64,000 nucleotides of DNA from Lentzea fradiae (GCF_900100955.1 NZ_FNCC01000001.1:744001-808000); one strand, 5' to 3'; shown: positions 8,229 through 17,112, counted from the first letter of the stretch. The notes: generated from the letters alone by a model not told the origin. Made by a program: numbers and translations.

Positions 8229-9143
8229 GTGATCGGCTTCGTGTTCCCCGGCCAGGGAACGGTCCGGATCGGCATGGGCGGCTGGCTGCGCCGCGACCCG
8301 GTGGGCGCGGCGGTGGTCGCGCGCGCCGACGAGCTGCTGCCCGAACCGGTGTCGGAGCTGTGCGCCCGCGGGCCGCTGGACAAGCTCGTCGACACTCTGC
8401 ACGCGCAGCCCGCCGTGACGGCGTGCAACCTCGCCGCGCTGGCGGTCCTGCGGGACCGCGGCGTGGAACCGGACGTCGTCGCCGGGCACAGCGTCGGTGA
8501 GATCAGCGCGCTGTGCGCGGCGGGCGTGTTCGACGCCGACACCGCGTTGCGGCTGGTCGCCGTCCGCGCCCGGCTGATGGCGGGCCTGCCCGACACCGGT
8601 GGCATGACGGCCGTGCTGGGGCTGCCGCCGCAGCGGGTGGAGGAGCTGGCGGCCGAGGCGGCCCGTCCGGGTGAGCCGCTGGTGGTCGGCCTGGAGAACG
8701 CGCCGGACCACACCGTGGTCTCCGGCGCGACCGCCGCCGTCGCACGGCTCGTCGAGCTGGCCGGAGCCGCCGGTGCCCGCAAGGTGGTGCCGCTCAAGGT
8801 GAGCAACGCGTTCCACTCGCCGCTGATGGCGGGCGCGCTCGACGGCTGGGCCGAGGCGGTGCGCGCGACACCGATGCGCTCGCCGCGCGTCCCGGTGGTT
8901 CCCAACGTGACCGCCGAGCCCACCACGGACCTGCCGACCATCGTGGACGCGCTGATCACCCAGCTCACGGAGCGGGTGCGGTGGACGGCGACGATGCGCG
9001 TGCTCGCCGAGGCCGAGACCCTGGTCGAGGCCGGTGACAGCAAGACGCTCGCCGGGCTGTTCCGCGGCGTCGGCACGAGCTGCCTCAGCATGGCCGACCC
9101 CGCCGCCCTGCGCAGGCTGCGCCGCCCGGAGCCCGCGGCATGA
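8229..9143 (+). CDS. FabD-like malonyl-CoA:ACP acyltransferase
   Basis: The 304-residue protein has the acyltransferase motifs GQGTVRIGMGG near the N-terminus, GHSVGE with catalytic S88, a conserved arginine in AVRARLM (about 113-115) and H196 in NAFHSP. The xAFH signature (rather than YASH) points to malonyl rather than methylmalonyl specificity (family knowledge). It loads extender units onto the ACP of this cluster. GTG at 8229 is chosen because it follows GGAGG by about 7 bases and begins directly with MIGFVFPGQG. Many type II clusters borrow the housekeeping FabD, so a dedicated copy is notable. Confidence 0.9.
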   Translation: MIGFVFPGQGTVRIGMGGWLRRDPVGAAVVARADELLPEPVSELCARGPLDKLVDTLHAQPAVTACNLAALAVLRDRGVEPDVVAGHSVGEISALCAAGVFDADTALRLVAVRARLMAGLPDTGGMTAVLGLPPQRVEELAAEAARPGEPLVVGLENAPDHTVVSGATAAVARLVELAGAAGARKVVPLKVSNAFHSPLMAGALDGWAEAVRATPMRSPRVPVVPNVTAEPTTDLPTIVDALITQLTERVRWTATMRVLAEAETLVEAGDSKTLAGLFRGVGTSCLSMADPAALRRLRRPEPAA

Positions 9144-9583
9144 CCCGGTGGGGCAGCGCCGCGGTCGCCTTCGGCGAGCTGACCGCGCCGTGGCAGCTGG
9201 TCGAGCCGATGCCGCTGGAGGTCGTGTTCTCCCGCCAGGAACGGCTGCGTTCCGGCGCGGGCCGCACCCTTCAGCACTGGGCGGGCAGGCTCGCGGCCAA
9301 GTACGCCGTGCTGCGCCTGCTGGACGAGCCCGTGACCGCCGAGCACCTGGGGGCGGTGGAGGTGCTGCCCCTGCCCGCGCCTCTCTGCGGCCGCACGGCG
9401 GCCTGCCTGCACGGCCACCCGCCGGGGGTGCGCCTGACCGGCCCGCTGGACGGCAGGGAGGAGCCGGGCACCCGAGTCCGGGTCTCCGTCAGCCACACCG
9501 CCGACCTCGCGTTCGCGGTGGCGCTGACCGCGGCCCGGCTGGCCGAGGACCACGACCTGGAAGCGGTGACCGCATGGACCTGA
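9140..9583 (+). CDS. AcpS-like protein lacking metal-binding residues
   Basis: The 147-residue protein resembles a holo-ACP synthase: HWAGRLAAKYAVLRLL in the middle and VSVSHTADLAFAVAL near the end correspond to the AcpS motifs AAKEAxxKA and SxSHxxxxA. The catalytic glutamate of AAKE is Tyr here (AAKYAV), and the N-terminal GxDxVxxxR metal site is not recognisable (FGELTAPWQL). It therefore looks catalytically impaired but keeps the C-terminal SHT element. It overlaps the acyltransferase stop by four bases and the next gene by ten. It may act as a structural partner of the second AcpS-like protein at 11226-11741, or be degenerate. Confidence 0.6.
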   Translation: MTRWGSAAVAFGELTAPWQLVEPMPLEVVFSRQERLRSGAGRTLQHWAGRLAAKYAVLRLLDEPVTAEHLGAVEVLPLPAPLCGRTAACLHGHPPGVRLTGPLDGREEPGTRVRVSVSHTADLAFAVALTAARLAEDHDLEAVTAWT

Positions 9584-10422
9584 TCGAGACCGCCGCGCGG
9601 TGGGCCGCGGCCTGGCGCGAGCGCGACGCCACCGCCATCGCGGACTTGGTGGCGGACTTCGCCGACCCGGACACCCCGGAGCCGGTGGCGGGCGCGGACC
9701 TCGTCGCGCACGTCGAGGCCGTGCTGACCCGGTTCCCGGACCTGGTGCTGGACTTCGCGCCGGCCGTGGGCGCGGACGGCACCGCTGTGCTCACCTGGAC
9801 CCTGACGGGCACGCATCGCGCCCCCTACCTCGGGATTCCGGGCACGGGCGGGGTGGCGAGGGCCGACGGCGTGGACGTGTTGTCCGTTGTGGACGGTGGG
9901 GTGCGCGTGCGCCGCCACTTCGACCGGGTCGCGCTGGCCTCGTCGCTCGACCACACGGCGAGGTTCCTCCTGAGCCACGACGAGGTGCAGGAGTACGGCA
10001 TCAGCGCGCGCACCTCGGCGGGCAGGACCGACTACCCGCGCGTGCTGACGTTCACCTACCTGGACTTCCGCGACGACGTGGAGGGCGCGGAGGTCGACCT
10101 GCTCAGCACCGAGGTGGTCAAGTCGCTGCGCGCCTCGAAGGGGTTCCTCGGCGTGGGCACGTTCGAGATCGGCTCGCGCAAGTACACGATCAGCGCCTTC
10201 GACCGCCCCGAGTCGGTCCGCGCCGTGCACGCCCGGCCGCACCAGCGGTCCCTGCGGAAGTTCTTCCGCGGCGGCCTGTGCACCGGCGCGTACACCAGCG
10301 TGTGGGTGCTGGAGCGGGAGAGCTTCCACCTGCGCTGCCCCGACTGCGAGGAGATGGTCGACGCGGGCGTGGGCAAGACCTGCGCGTGCGGCACCACCCC
10401 GACCCCCGACCCCCTGTTCTGA
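9574..10422 (+). CDS. SnoaL-like / antibiotic monooxygenase-like / zinc-finger fusion protein
   Basis: This 282-residue protein shows three parts. Residues 1-125 resemble a SnoaL/NTF2-like cone domain (AAAWRERDATAIADLVADFA, then strands ending RRHFDRVALA), a fold used by polyketide cyclases and hydroxylases. Residues 155-232 form a small ferredoxin-like unit (FLGVGTFEIGSRKYTISAFD) resembling DUF3291/antibiotic-monooxygenase domains. The tail carries a candidate zinc site, C255-x2-C258 and C270-x-C272. The start at 9574 lies inside the previous gene (10-base overlap). I do not know a characterised protein with this combination. A cyclase or oxygenase role in the pathway is inferred from domain type and position. 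Confidence 0.6.
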   Translation: MDLIETAARWAAAWRERDATAIADLVADFADPDTPEPVAGADLVAHVEAVLTRFPDLVLDFAPAVGADGTAVLTWTLTGTHRAPYLGIPGTGGVARADGVDVLSVVDGGVRVRRHFDRVALASSLDHTARFLLSHDEVQEYGISARTSAGRTDYPRVLTFTYLDFRDDVEGAEVDLLSTEVVKSLRASKGFLGVGTFEIGSRKYTISAFDRPESVRAVHARPHQRSLRKFFRGGLCTGAYTSVWVLERESFHLRCPDCEEMVDAGVGKTCACGTTPTPDPLF

Positions 10423-10455
10423 ACTCTCCGTTCCGACGATGCCAGGAGCTGCCCG

Positions 10456-11229
10456 ATGACGGTCTTCACCGCCGACCACCGGCCCGCGGCGGGCGGGCGA
10501 CCGCTGGTGGCCTTCATGTCCGCCCTGTTCGCGGGCGGCTGGATCTGGGACCACCCGTTCGCCGCCCTCGCCGACGCCGGGTGGCCGGTGCTGCGCACCG
10601 AGGAGCCCATCTGCGGGGTGGACGCGAAGATCGCGGGTTCCATCGAACGCCTCGGCGACGCTCTGATGGAGGCCGTGGACGCGGCCGGTGCGGAGGAGGT
10701 CGTGGTCTGCGCGAACTCCCTGGGAGGTCTGGTCGCCATCGACCTCGCGGGCCGCTTCCCCGACCGGGTGAGGGCGATCGCGGTCAGCGGCGCCCCCGGC
10801 CTGAGCGCCGATCCCGACGTGGGCCTGAACATGGACCGGCGCGGCGACGTGCGGTTGCAGGGCGAGCAGTTCCGCGACCGCATGCTGGCCGCCCTCTTCC
10901 ACGGTGAGCCGCTGTTCACCGACGAGCAGGTGGAGTCGACCGCGCAGCTGCTGCGCCAGGGCTCCGCGATGGTCGCGATGGCCCGCAGCATCCGTGCCAC
11001 CAGGACCTTCCAGGTCGCCCCCGCGATGGACAAGGTCACGTGCCCGTCGCTGTACGTCTGGGGCCGCCACGACCGCATGACGCCCATCGAGCCGTGGCTG
11101 GAACTGGTGCCGCAGCACCAGAACACCGAGTTCGTCACCGTCGAGGACTGCGGGCACATCCCGATGATCGAGCGAGGCGAGGTCTACACCGCCGAGCTGC
11201 TGCGGTTCCTCGACAGGGTCACCGGGTGA
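10456..11229 (+). CDS. Alpha/beta hydrolase
   Basis: The 257-residue serine hydrolase has its nucleophile elbow ANSLGG (S88), an acid in WGRHDRMTP and a catalytic His in CGHIPMIE, all in canonical order. It lacks the GHSMG-type elbow and the Asp nucleophile of its neighbour at 7327, so it should be an esterase, thioesterase-like or C-C bond hydrolase. A job releasing the chain from the ACP is possible, since no other thioesterase is visible in the cluster (inference). A ribosome site (CAGGAG) precedes the ATG, and its stop overlaps the following GTG. Confidence 0.85.
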   Translation: MTVFTADHRPAAGGRPLVAFMSALFAGGWIWDHPFAALADAGWPVLRTEEPICGVDAKIAGSIERLGDALMEAVDAAGAEEVVVCANSLGGLVAIDLAGRFPDRVRAIAVSGAPGLSADPDVGLNMDRRGDVRLQGEQFRDRMLAALFHGEPLFTDEQVESTAQLLRQGSAMVAMARSIRATRTFQVAPAMDKVTCPSLYVWGRHDRMTPIEPWLELVPQHQNTEFVTVEDCGHIPMIERGEVYTAELLRFLDRVTG

Positions 11230-11741
11230 CCGCGCCGCCCCTGCTGTTCGGGGTGGACCTGGTCGACGTCGCCAGGGTCACCCGCGCCATGTCCTACAGC
11301 GGGCCCGCCTACACCCGGCACGTCACCTCGCCCGGTGAGCGGGACCTGCACGCCGACCCCGGCCTCGCCACCGCGGCCACGGTCGCGGTGAAGGAGTGCC
11401 TCGTGAAGGCCGTCGGCGGCAGGCCGCCCGGGTTCTCCTGGCACGACTTCGAAGCGTGCGGCGAGGCGTCGCCGCACGGCGCGGAGTGGGCGGAACCGCT
11501 GCTGGACGCCGCCGTGCCCGAGGTCGAGGCGGCCACCCGGGTCGCCATGACCGAGCGTTGTGCCTACACGGTTTTCGGCGCCAGCGGTTCGGCCGCACTG
11601 GCGCGGCTCGCCGAACGTTCCGCGGACCCCGGTGACGACGTGGCCGTCGTGGGCCTGGCCCGCTGGGGTTTCCGCGGTGACCTGATCGTCGCCCTTGCCA
11701 TACTGATCACCATGCCGAGAGGAGCGCTGCGATGTCCGTGA
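11226..11741 (+). CDS. Holo-ACP synthase-like phosphopantetheinyl transferase (AcpS type)
   Basis: The GTG start overlaps the preceding TGA (GTGA). The 171-residue product has the AcpS N-terminal metal site (FGVDLVDVAR, D11 and D14) and the helix motif VAVKECLVKAVGG with catalytic Glu57 and Lys61. It would transfer phosphopantetheine from CoA to the ACP serine. The C-terminal SxSHxxxxA motif is not visible, and the last about 60 residues are unlike the family. That motif is present in the AcpS-like protein at 9140-9583, which lacks the catalytic residues, so the two look complementary. The last ten bases overlap the next gene. Confidence 0.7.
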   Translation: MTAPPLLFGVDLVDVARVTRAMSYSGPAYTRHVTSPGERDLHADPGLATAATVAVKECLVKAVGGRPPGFSWHDFEACGEASPHGAEWAEPLLDAAVPEVEAATRVAMTERCAYTVFGASGSAALARLAERSADPGDDVAVVGLARWGFRGDLIVALAILITMPRGALRCP

Positions 11742-12760
11742 CCGAGGTCACGACCGAAGTCCGCGTTCAACCAGGGGATTCCGTCCAGGAAGCGCTCGAC
11801 GCCTGCGCGCCGGGCGCGGTGCTGCGCCTCGCCGAAGGGACGTACGAGGGCAACCTGGTGATCGGCCGCCCGGACGTCGCGCTCGTCGGCGCGGGCGCCG
11901 GCCGCACGGTGATCGTGCCCGGCCCCGTCGCGCCCAGCGCGGTGCCGGCGCTGCACGACGCGCCCGCCGACGTGATCAGCGGCATCACCGTCCACGACGT
12001 GTCCGGTGTGACCGTCGAAGGCTTGACCGTGCGGGGTTTCTCCGGTGCGGGCGTCTACGCGCACACCGCCACCGATCTGCGGCTCGTCGACGTCGAGTCG
12101 GTCGGCAACGCGGTGTGGGGCCTGTACGTGCGCGAGTCCTCCGTGGTGGAAGTCCTGCGCTGCCGCGCGGAAGGCAGCCAGTACGGCGGCATCGCGCTCG
12201 CGTTCTGCTCGGCCGCCGACGCGCTGATCGCCGACAGCGAGAGCACCGCCAACGCGTTCGGCGTGTTCATCGACAACTCCAGCCGCGCGCGGGTGGTGCG
12301 CAACCGCTGCCACGGCAACGCGGCGGGAGTGCTTCTGCTGCACCAGACCTACGAAGGTGAGCTGCCCGGCGGCGTCACCGACGTGCTCGTCGCGGACAAC
12401 GACATCACCGCCAACACCCTGGCGTCCGGCGGCGACGAGCCCGGTGTGCTGGGCTTCGCCGGACCGCCGATGTCCGGCGTCGGCATCGCCGCCATCGGCG
12501 TCCAGCGCGTCGCCGTCGTCGGGAACCGGGTGCACGGCAACGAACCCACCGGTCCGTCGGTCATGGGCGCCGCGCTGGTGCTGGCCTCGTCGGCGGACTG
12601 GGGCGGTTCCGACTCGGTCGACAACTCCTTCGAGTGGAACACCATCACCGGCAACAGCCCGTTCGACGTGCAGCTCGGCACCGACCCCGGCAACCAGCGC
12701 TTCCGCAACAACGCGGTGGGCGCCTCCCAGCCGGAGCGGATCGACGGGTGCGAATATTGA
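11732..12760 (+). CDS. Right-handed parallel beta-helix repeat protein
   Basis: The 342-residue protein has the repeating turns of a parallel beta-helix (NosD/DUF1565-like): VQPGDSVQEALDACAPG and LRLAEGTYEG at the start, then rungs such as NLVIGRPDVALVGAG, GVTVEGLTVRGFSG, VVRNRCHGNAAGVLLL and VAVVGNRVHGNEPTG. No signal peptide is seen, so it is likely cytoplasmic. Beta-helix proteins include carbohydrate-active enzymes, copper-chaperone-like NosD and epimerases. Its place between the AcpS gene and the ABC transporter suggests a cluster function, possibly handling the product. No catalytic residues can be assigned. Confidence 0.75.
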   Translation: MSVTEVTTEVRVQPGDSVQEALDACAPGAVLRLAEGTYEGNLVIGRPDVALVGAGAGRTVIVPGPVAPSAVPALHDAPADVISGITVHDVSGVTVEGLTVRGFSGAGVYAHTATDLRLVDVESVGNAVWGLYVRESSVVEVLRCRAEGSQYGGIALAFCSAADALIADSESTANAFGVFIDNSSRARVVRNRCHGNAAGVLLLHQTYEGELPGGVTDVLVADNDITANTLASGGDEPGVLGFAGPPMSGVGIAAIGVQRVAVVGNRVHGNEPTGPSVMGAALVLASSADWGGSDSVDNSFEWNTITGNSPFDVQLGTDPGNQRFRNNAVGASQPERIDGCEY

Positions 12761-12773
12761 TCGAGAGGACGAC

Positions 12774-13712
12774 ATGACGCCTGCGCTGGTGTGCGAGCGC
12801 CTGGTCAAGCGCTACGGCGACAAGACCGTGGTGGACCGGGTCGGCTTCCACATCGACGAGGGGGAGGCGTACGGGTTGCTCGGCCCCAACGGGGCCGGCA
12901 AGACCACGACCATCTCCATGCTCGTCGGCCTGCTGCGCCCGGACGAGGGTTCGGTGCGGGTCGGCGGCATCGACGTCGACGAGGACCCGGTGGCGGCCAA
13001 GCGGCTCATCGGGTACGTGCCGCAGGAGATCGCGCTGTACCCGGAGCTGACCGCCAGGGAGAACCTGCGCTACTTCGGCAGGCTGCACGGCCTGCCGCGG
13101 CGCGAGCTGGCCTCGCGCATCGGCGAGGTGCTCGACCTGGTCGGCCTGTCCGGCCGCGGCGACGACAAGGTGGGCACCTACTCCGGCGGCATGAAACGGC
13201 GCACCAACATCGCCGTGGCCCTGCTGCACCGGCCCCGGCTGCTCATCCTCGACGAGCCGACGGTCGGCGTGGACCCGCAGAGCCGCGTCGCGATCCTGGA
13301 CCGCGTCGAGGCGCTGGTCGGCGAGGGCATGAGCCTGCTCTACACCTCCCACTACATGGAGGAGGTGGAGCGGGTGTGCACGCGCGTCGGCATCATCGAC
13401 CAGGGCCGCGTGGTCGCCGACGGGAGCAAGCGCGAGCTGGTCGCCGAGCTGGGCGGCACGGACCGCGTCGAGCTGACGCTGGACGGCGACGTCACCGCGG
13501 CGGCCGAGAAGCTGCGCACCGTGGAAGGCGTGTCCGAGGCGGTGGTCACCGGGTCGTCGTCGATCCGGCTGCTCGTCGCCGGTGGGCGGCACCTGCTGCC
13601 CGCGCTGCTGTCCGCCGTCGGCGACACGGGCGCGGTGACCGGTGTCGAGGTCGTCGAGCCCGACCTGGAGGCGGCGTTCCTCCACCTCACCGGTAGCACC
13701 CTGCGGGACTGA
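12774..13712 (+). CDS. ABC transporter ATP-binding protein (drug-export type)
   Basis: The 312-residue protein has Walker [10 protein letters not shown] (about 38-46), Q-loop [14 protein letters not shown], signature TYSGGMKRR, Walker [14 protein letters not shown] and switch His in [10 protein letters not shown]-terminal 90-residue domain follows the NBD, as in DrrA/CcmA-type exporters. It powers the two ABC-2 permeases encoded immediately downstream, most likely for export of, and self-resistance to, the cluster product. The ATG at 12774 follows a GAGAGGA ribosome site. Only 13 bases separate it from the beta-helix gene. Confidence 0.93.
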   Translation: MTPALVCERLVKRYGDKTVVDRVGFHIDEGEAYGLLGPNGAGKTTTISMLVGLLRPDEGSVRVGGIDVDEDPVAAKRLIGYVPQEIALYPELTARENLRYFGRLHGLPRRELASRIGEVLDLVGLSGRGDDKVGTYSGGMKRRTNIAVALLHRPRLLILDEPTVGVDPQSRVAILDRVEALVGEGMSLLYTSHYMEEVERVCTRVGIIDQGRVVADGSKRELVAELGGTDRVELTLDGDVTAAAEKLRTVEGVSEAVVTGSSSIRLLVAGGRHLLPALLSAVGDTGAVTGVEVVEPDLEAAFLHLTGSTLRD

Positions 13713-13723
13713 CGAGCTAGGGG

Positions 13724-14929
13724 ATGGCGAAGACCTTGGGGAAGAGCACTCTGAGCGCCCTGCTGGTCGTGGGCGGCCACGAGCTGCGGTCGCGGCTGCG
13801 GGACGGCACCGCGCCGCTGATCGCGCTCGTCGCGCCGATCCTGCTCGCGACCATGTTCGGGCTGGCGCTGGGCGGTGACGACGACCCGCCGTTCAAGGCG
13901 ACCATCGGCGTGGTCGACCTCGACGGCGGCGAGTTCCCGGCCAGCGTGCAGCGCGAAGCGCTCAACACCGACGAGCTCAAGGGCGTGCTGACCTTCCGCC
14001 AGTACCCGGACGAGGCCGCGGCGCGCGGCGCGGTCGACGGCGGCGAGTCCGGCGCGGCCCTCGTGTTCCCCGCCGGGTTCAGCGAGAGCGTCGGCGCGGG
14101 CCGCGGCGGGCAGGTGTCCGTCCTGGAGTCGCCGGAGTCGCCACTGGCGGGTGTGGTGGCGCGCAGCATGGTCGACCGGATCTCGGCACTGGTCGAGGCC
14201 AGAACCCTGGCCGTGCGCGCCTCGCTGGAGGCGGGCGTGCCCGCGGACCGGGTGCAGCTGTTCGTCGAGGAGAACGGTGCGGCCGGACCGGCGCTGTCAC
14301 TGGTCGGCGACCCGGTCTCGGGCGGCAAGGTCGACCTGGCCGTCCACTACGGCGCGGGCATGGCGGTGATGTTCGCGTTCTTCGTCGTCGGCACCACAGC
14401 CCGCAGCCTGCTCGTGGAGCGGCAGAACGGCACGCTCGACCGGATGCGCGCCGCGCCGCTGCCGCTGTGGACGGCGCTGATGGGCAAGAGCGCGGTCGGG
14501 TTCGGGCTGGCGCTGGTGAGCATGTGCGCGACCTGGCTGTCGTCCGTGCTGATCTTCGGCGCGAGCTGGGGCGACCCGCTCGGCGTGTTCTTGCTGCTGC
14601 TGGCGCACGTGTTCGCGGCGACCGCGATCGTGATGCTGGTGGCCAGCCGCGCCAAGACCGACGCGCAGGCCGACGGCTACACGCTCGGCGTCGCGTTCGT
14701 GTTCGCGTTCCTGGGCGGCAGCATCGTGCCCGTCTACAACCTGCCGGAGTGGCTGCGCAGCGTCTCGCTGATCACGCCCAACGGGTGGGTGTCGGCGGGC
14801 CTGTCGGAACTGGCGGGCACCGGTGCGGGCCCGTCCGCCGTGCTCGTGCCGATCGCCGTGGTCACCGGCATCGGCGTCGTCGCGGGCACGTTGGCGTTGC
14901 TCGGCTTCCGCAAGGGCAGGTTCGCATGA
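13724..14929 (+). CDS. ABC-2 type permease
   Basis: The 401-residue membrane protein has an N-terminal helix (PLIALVAPILLATMFGLALGG), a large extracytoplasmic domain (about residues 50-200) and five C-terminal helices including FAFFVVGTTARSLLVERQNGTLDRMRAAPL, the classic ABC-2 coupling region. This is the YhgE/Pip-like long-loop arrangement of ABC-2 exporters. It is coupled to the ATPase gene (11-base gap) and overlaps the second permease (ATGA). It should form one half of the export channel. Confidence 0.9.
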   Translation: MAKTLGKSTLSALLVVGGHELRSRLRDGTAPLIALVAPILLATMFGLALGGDDDPPFKATIGVVDLDGGEFPASVQREALNTDELKGVLTFRQYPDEAAARGAVDGGESGAALVFPAGFSESVGAGRGGQVSVLESPESPLAGVVARSMVDRISALVEARTLAVRASLEAGVPADRVQLFVEENGAAGPALSLVGDPVSGGKVDLAVHYGAGMAVMFAFFVVGTTARSLLVERQNGTLDRMRAAPLPLWTALMGKSAVGFGLALVSMCATWLSSVLIFGASWGDPLGVFLLLLAHVFAATAIVMLVASRAKTDAQADGYTLGVAFVFAFLGGSIVPVYNLPEWLRSVSLITPNGWVSAGLSELAGTGAGPSAVLVPIAVVTGIGVVAGTLALLGFRKGRFA

Positions 14930-16074
14930 GGCCCCGTCCCGTCACCGCGCTGGTGCTCGCCAACCTGAAGCGCCAGCTGCGCGACAAGGTCGGCATGTTC
15001 TTCATCGTCGTCATGCCGTTCGTGACGATCGTGTTCGTCGGCATGGCCCTGGGCGGCGACGCGGCCGACGCGAAGCTGCCGGTGGCCGTCGTCGCCGACA
15101 CCTCCGACCCGGTGTCCGCGGCCGTCGTCGCCGAGCTGGAGTCCGACAAGGCTTTGGACGTCCGCCGCGCGCAGTCCGCGGAGGAGGTCCGCGACGACGT
15201 CCGCCAGGGCGACCTGGCCGCGGGGCTGATCGTCACGCCGGGCGACACCAGCCTCGAACTGGTCATGACCCAGACCAGCGGCAGCGGCATGGCCGCCCGC
15301 AGCGCCGTCGACGTGGCCGTCGGCAGGGTCGCGGCGGTCCTGGAGGCGACCCGCGCGGCACGGGCGGCAGGCGCGTCACCGCAGCAGGCCGACAGCTATG
15401 TGAGCAAAGCGAAAGAGGAGTCGGTGGCCGTCACCGTCGCCTCCTCCGGCGGCGACGAGCCCAGCAGGCCGACCGGCTTCGCCTACACCGCCCCCGCGAA
15501 CCTGCTGCTGTTCACGTTCGTCAACTCGATGGCCGTCGCCGCGGCACTGGTCGAAAGCCGCCGCATCGGCATGGTCCGCCGCTCCCTGGCCGCACCGGTG
15601 CGGCGCGGCCAGGTGCTGCTGGGCGAGGCGCTGAGCCGGTTCGCCGTGGCGCTGGCGCAGTCCCTGCTGATCATCGTGGCGAGCCGGGTGCTGTTCGACG
15701 TGCGCTGGGGCGACCCGCTGGGCGTCGGGGTGGTCGTCGCCCTGTTCTGCCTGATCGCCACCGGCGCCGCGATGCTGGTGGGCGCCTTGGTCCGCTCCCC
15801 GCAGCAGGCCCCCGCCATCGGACCTCCCGTCGGCATCGTGCTGGGCATGCTCGGCGGCTGCCTGTGGCCGCGCGAGGTGGCCGGGGAGACGCTGAGCACG
15901 ATCGGCTACCTGTTCCCGCACTCGTGGGCGATGGACGCGCTCCTCACGCTGTCCCGTCCGTCCACGGGGCTGGGGTCGGTCCTGGTCGAGGCGGGAGTGC
16001 TGGCGGGCATGGCGGTGGTGGTGCTCGGCGTCGCGCTGGTGGTGTTCCAGCGGCGAGCGCTGGTGGCGGTCTGA
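14926..16074 (+). CDS. ABC-2 type permease
   Basis: The 382-residue paralogue of the preceding permease has the same arrangement: N-terminal helix MFFIVVMPFVTIVFVGMALGG, extracytoplasmic domain to about residue 195, then NSMAVAAALVESRRIGMVRRSLAAPVRRGQVLLGEAL and further helices. ATG at 14926 overlaps the previous stop. Together with the ATPase it makes a heterodimeric exporter. It is the last gene of the plus-strand operon and is followed by a strong hairpin. Confidence 0.9.
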   Translation: MRPRPVTALVLANLKRQLRDKVGMFFIVVMPFVTIVFVGMALGGDAADAKLPVAVVADTSDPVSAAVVAELESDKALDVRRAQSAEEVRDDVRQGDLAAGLIVTPGDTSLELVMTQTSGSGMAARSAVDVAVGRVAAVLEATRAARAAGASPQQADSYVSKAKEESVAVTVASSGGDEPSRPTGFAYTAPANLLLFTFVNSMAVAAALVESRRIGMVRRSLAAPVRRGQVLLGEALSRFAVALAQSLLIIVASRVLFDVRWGDPLGVGVVVALFCLIATGAAMLVGALVRSPQQAPAIGPPVGIVLGMLGGCLWPREVAGETLSTIGYLFPHSWAMDALLTLSRPSTGLGSVLVEAGVLAGMAVVVLGVALVVFQRRALVAV

Positions 16075-16113
16075 GCGATCGCGACTGCGACTCGCGCGAG
16101 TCGACCTCGCCGG

Positions 16114-16187
16114 GAACGTGAATGCCTCGTCGTGCGGGATTCGGTGACCACACCTGAATCCACCACGACGAGGCATTCACGACGTTC
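16114..16187. terminator. Very long perfect hairpin terminator downstream of the exporter operon
   Basis: Arms of 18 bases at 16117-16134 (starting CGTGAATGCCTCG) and 16164-16181 are exact reverse complements. Inside them, GGATTC (16137-16142) pairs with GAATCC (16156-16161) and GGTG with CACC, leaving almost no loop. Outside, GAACG/CGTTC can extend the stem with a small bulge. There is no U-tract, as is common in actinomycetes. It should end the cluster transcript. Pseudonocardiaceae genomes carry families of such gene-end palindromes (recalled), so it may be a repeated element. Confidence 0.75.
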
Positions 16188-16644
16188 GTCGCGGTGCGGG
16201 TCCTGACCGACACGCGCTTTGGCAGGTGTGACGACATGAAAGCAGCCGAAACCTGAATCGCTACAAGGGAATCTGGTTATTTCCGTCTCGGGACGAAGAT
16301 CAGTGGCGGGGTTCGGTTTCCGTCTTTGGCGGAACGTCGTGGAACATCACGGCCGTTTCGTCGCTGCGCTCGGGCAGGGCTGATCAGAGCCCGGTTTCGC
16401 TCTTTTCGGGGCGCTGGGCCGTCCGCTCACCGACGTCATCCGGACAACGGTGTCGTCGGTGCGGTGGCCTGAGGAGTGGGTGGACGATGCCGGCGGGGGC
16501 TATGGAGATCAACCGGAATCCGCGGTTCCGCTACAGTGGGGGTCCGAAGTCGTTGATCGGCTCGTTCCTGTCGCTTCGTCACCTCCGCGGTCTGTGAGCC
16601 CGCCCGCCGTGGCTCCGCAGCGATCCGAAGAAGACGGAGTCCGC
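16188..16644. other. Intergenic region, no gene supported
   Basis: About 450 bases between the cluster terminator and the next gene. Open frames cross it, but they lack ribosome sites and family-like sequence. The promoter of the following gene should be here; no clear -35/-10 pair was found. Confidence 0.4.
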
Positions 16645-17112
16645 GTGACCACGACCACCTCTCCCTCCGATGATCGGAGTGCACTCGGTCGGCGGGCAGC
16701 GCCGGAGAAGACCTCGGAGGGCACGCACCTGCTGACCTCCGCCCTCGACCGGTACGTGCGGCAGGTGGCCGGGGTGCTCGGTGTGCCGGTCGAGGGTGTC
16801 AGCTTCGAGGTCACCGACACCGCGACCGCGTACATCGCTCTCGGTGACCGCGCGGCGGCTTTCCCCGGCCGGGACGTCATGCTCGTGTGGAGCGCCACGC
16901 AGGGGTGGGCTGTGTCGATCGAGACCGAACCGGGCGAGCCCCTGATCGCGCTCGGCCGGCTGTCCGGGGATGTCGTGCAGGCGCCGGAACGGGTGGTGAG
17001 CTTCGTGGCCGAGTCGCTGGCGCGGTGCGAGGCGCAGCCGTCGCCGGTGGTTCGTCCTCCGTCGATGGGATGGTCGGACCTCGCCGAGTGCATGGACCAC
17101 TACACGTCCTGA
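16645..17112 (+). CDS. DUF6292-like hypothetical protein
   Basis: From the GTG at 16645, preceded by GGAG about 6 bases upstream, a 155-residue protein is read. Its core (LDRYVRQVAGVLGVPVEGVSFEVTDTATAYIAL, then MLVWSATQGWAVSIETEPGEP) is what I recall of the Pseudonocardiaceae-type DUF6292 family. The function is unknown. No signal peptide or membrane helix is present. An upstream ATG at 16450 would add 65 low-complexity residues and is not preferred. The composition matches the genome, and no operon partner is evident. Confidence 0.7.
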   Translation: MTTTTSPSDDRSALGRRAAPEKTSEGTHLLTSALDRYVRQVAGVLGVPVEGVSFEVTDTATAYIALGDRAAAFPGRDVMLVWSATQGWAVSIETEPGEPLIALGRLSGDVVQAPERVVSFVAESLARCEAQPSPVVRPPSMGWSDLAECMDHYTS

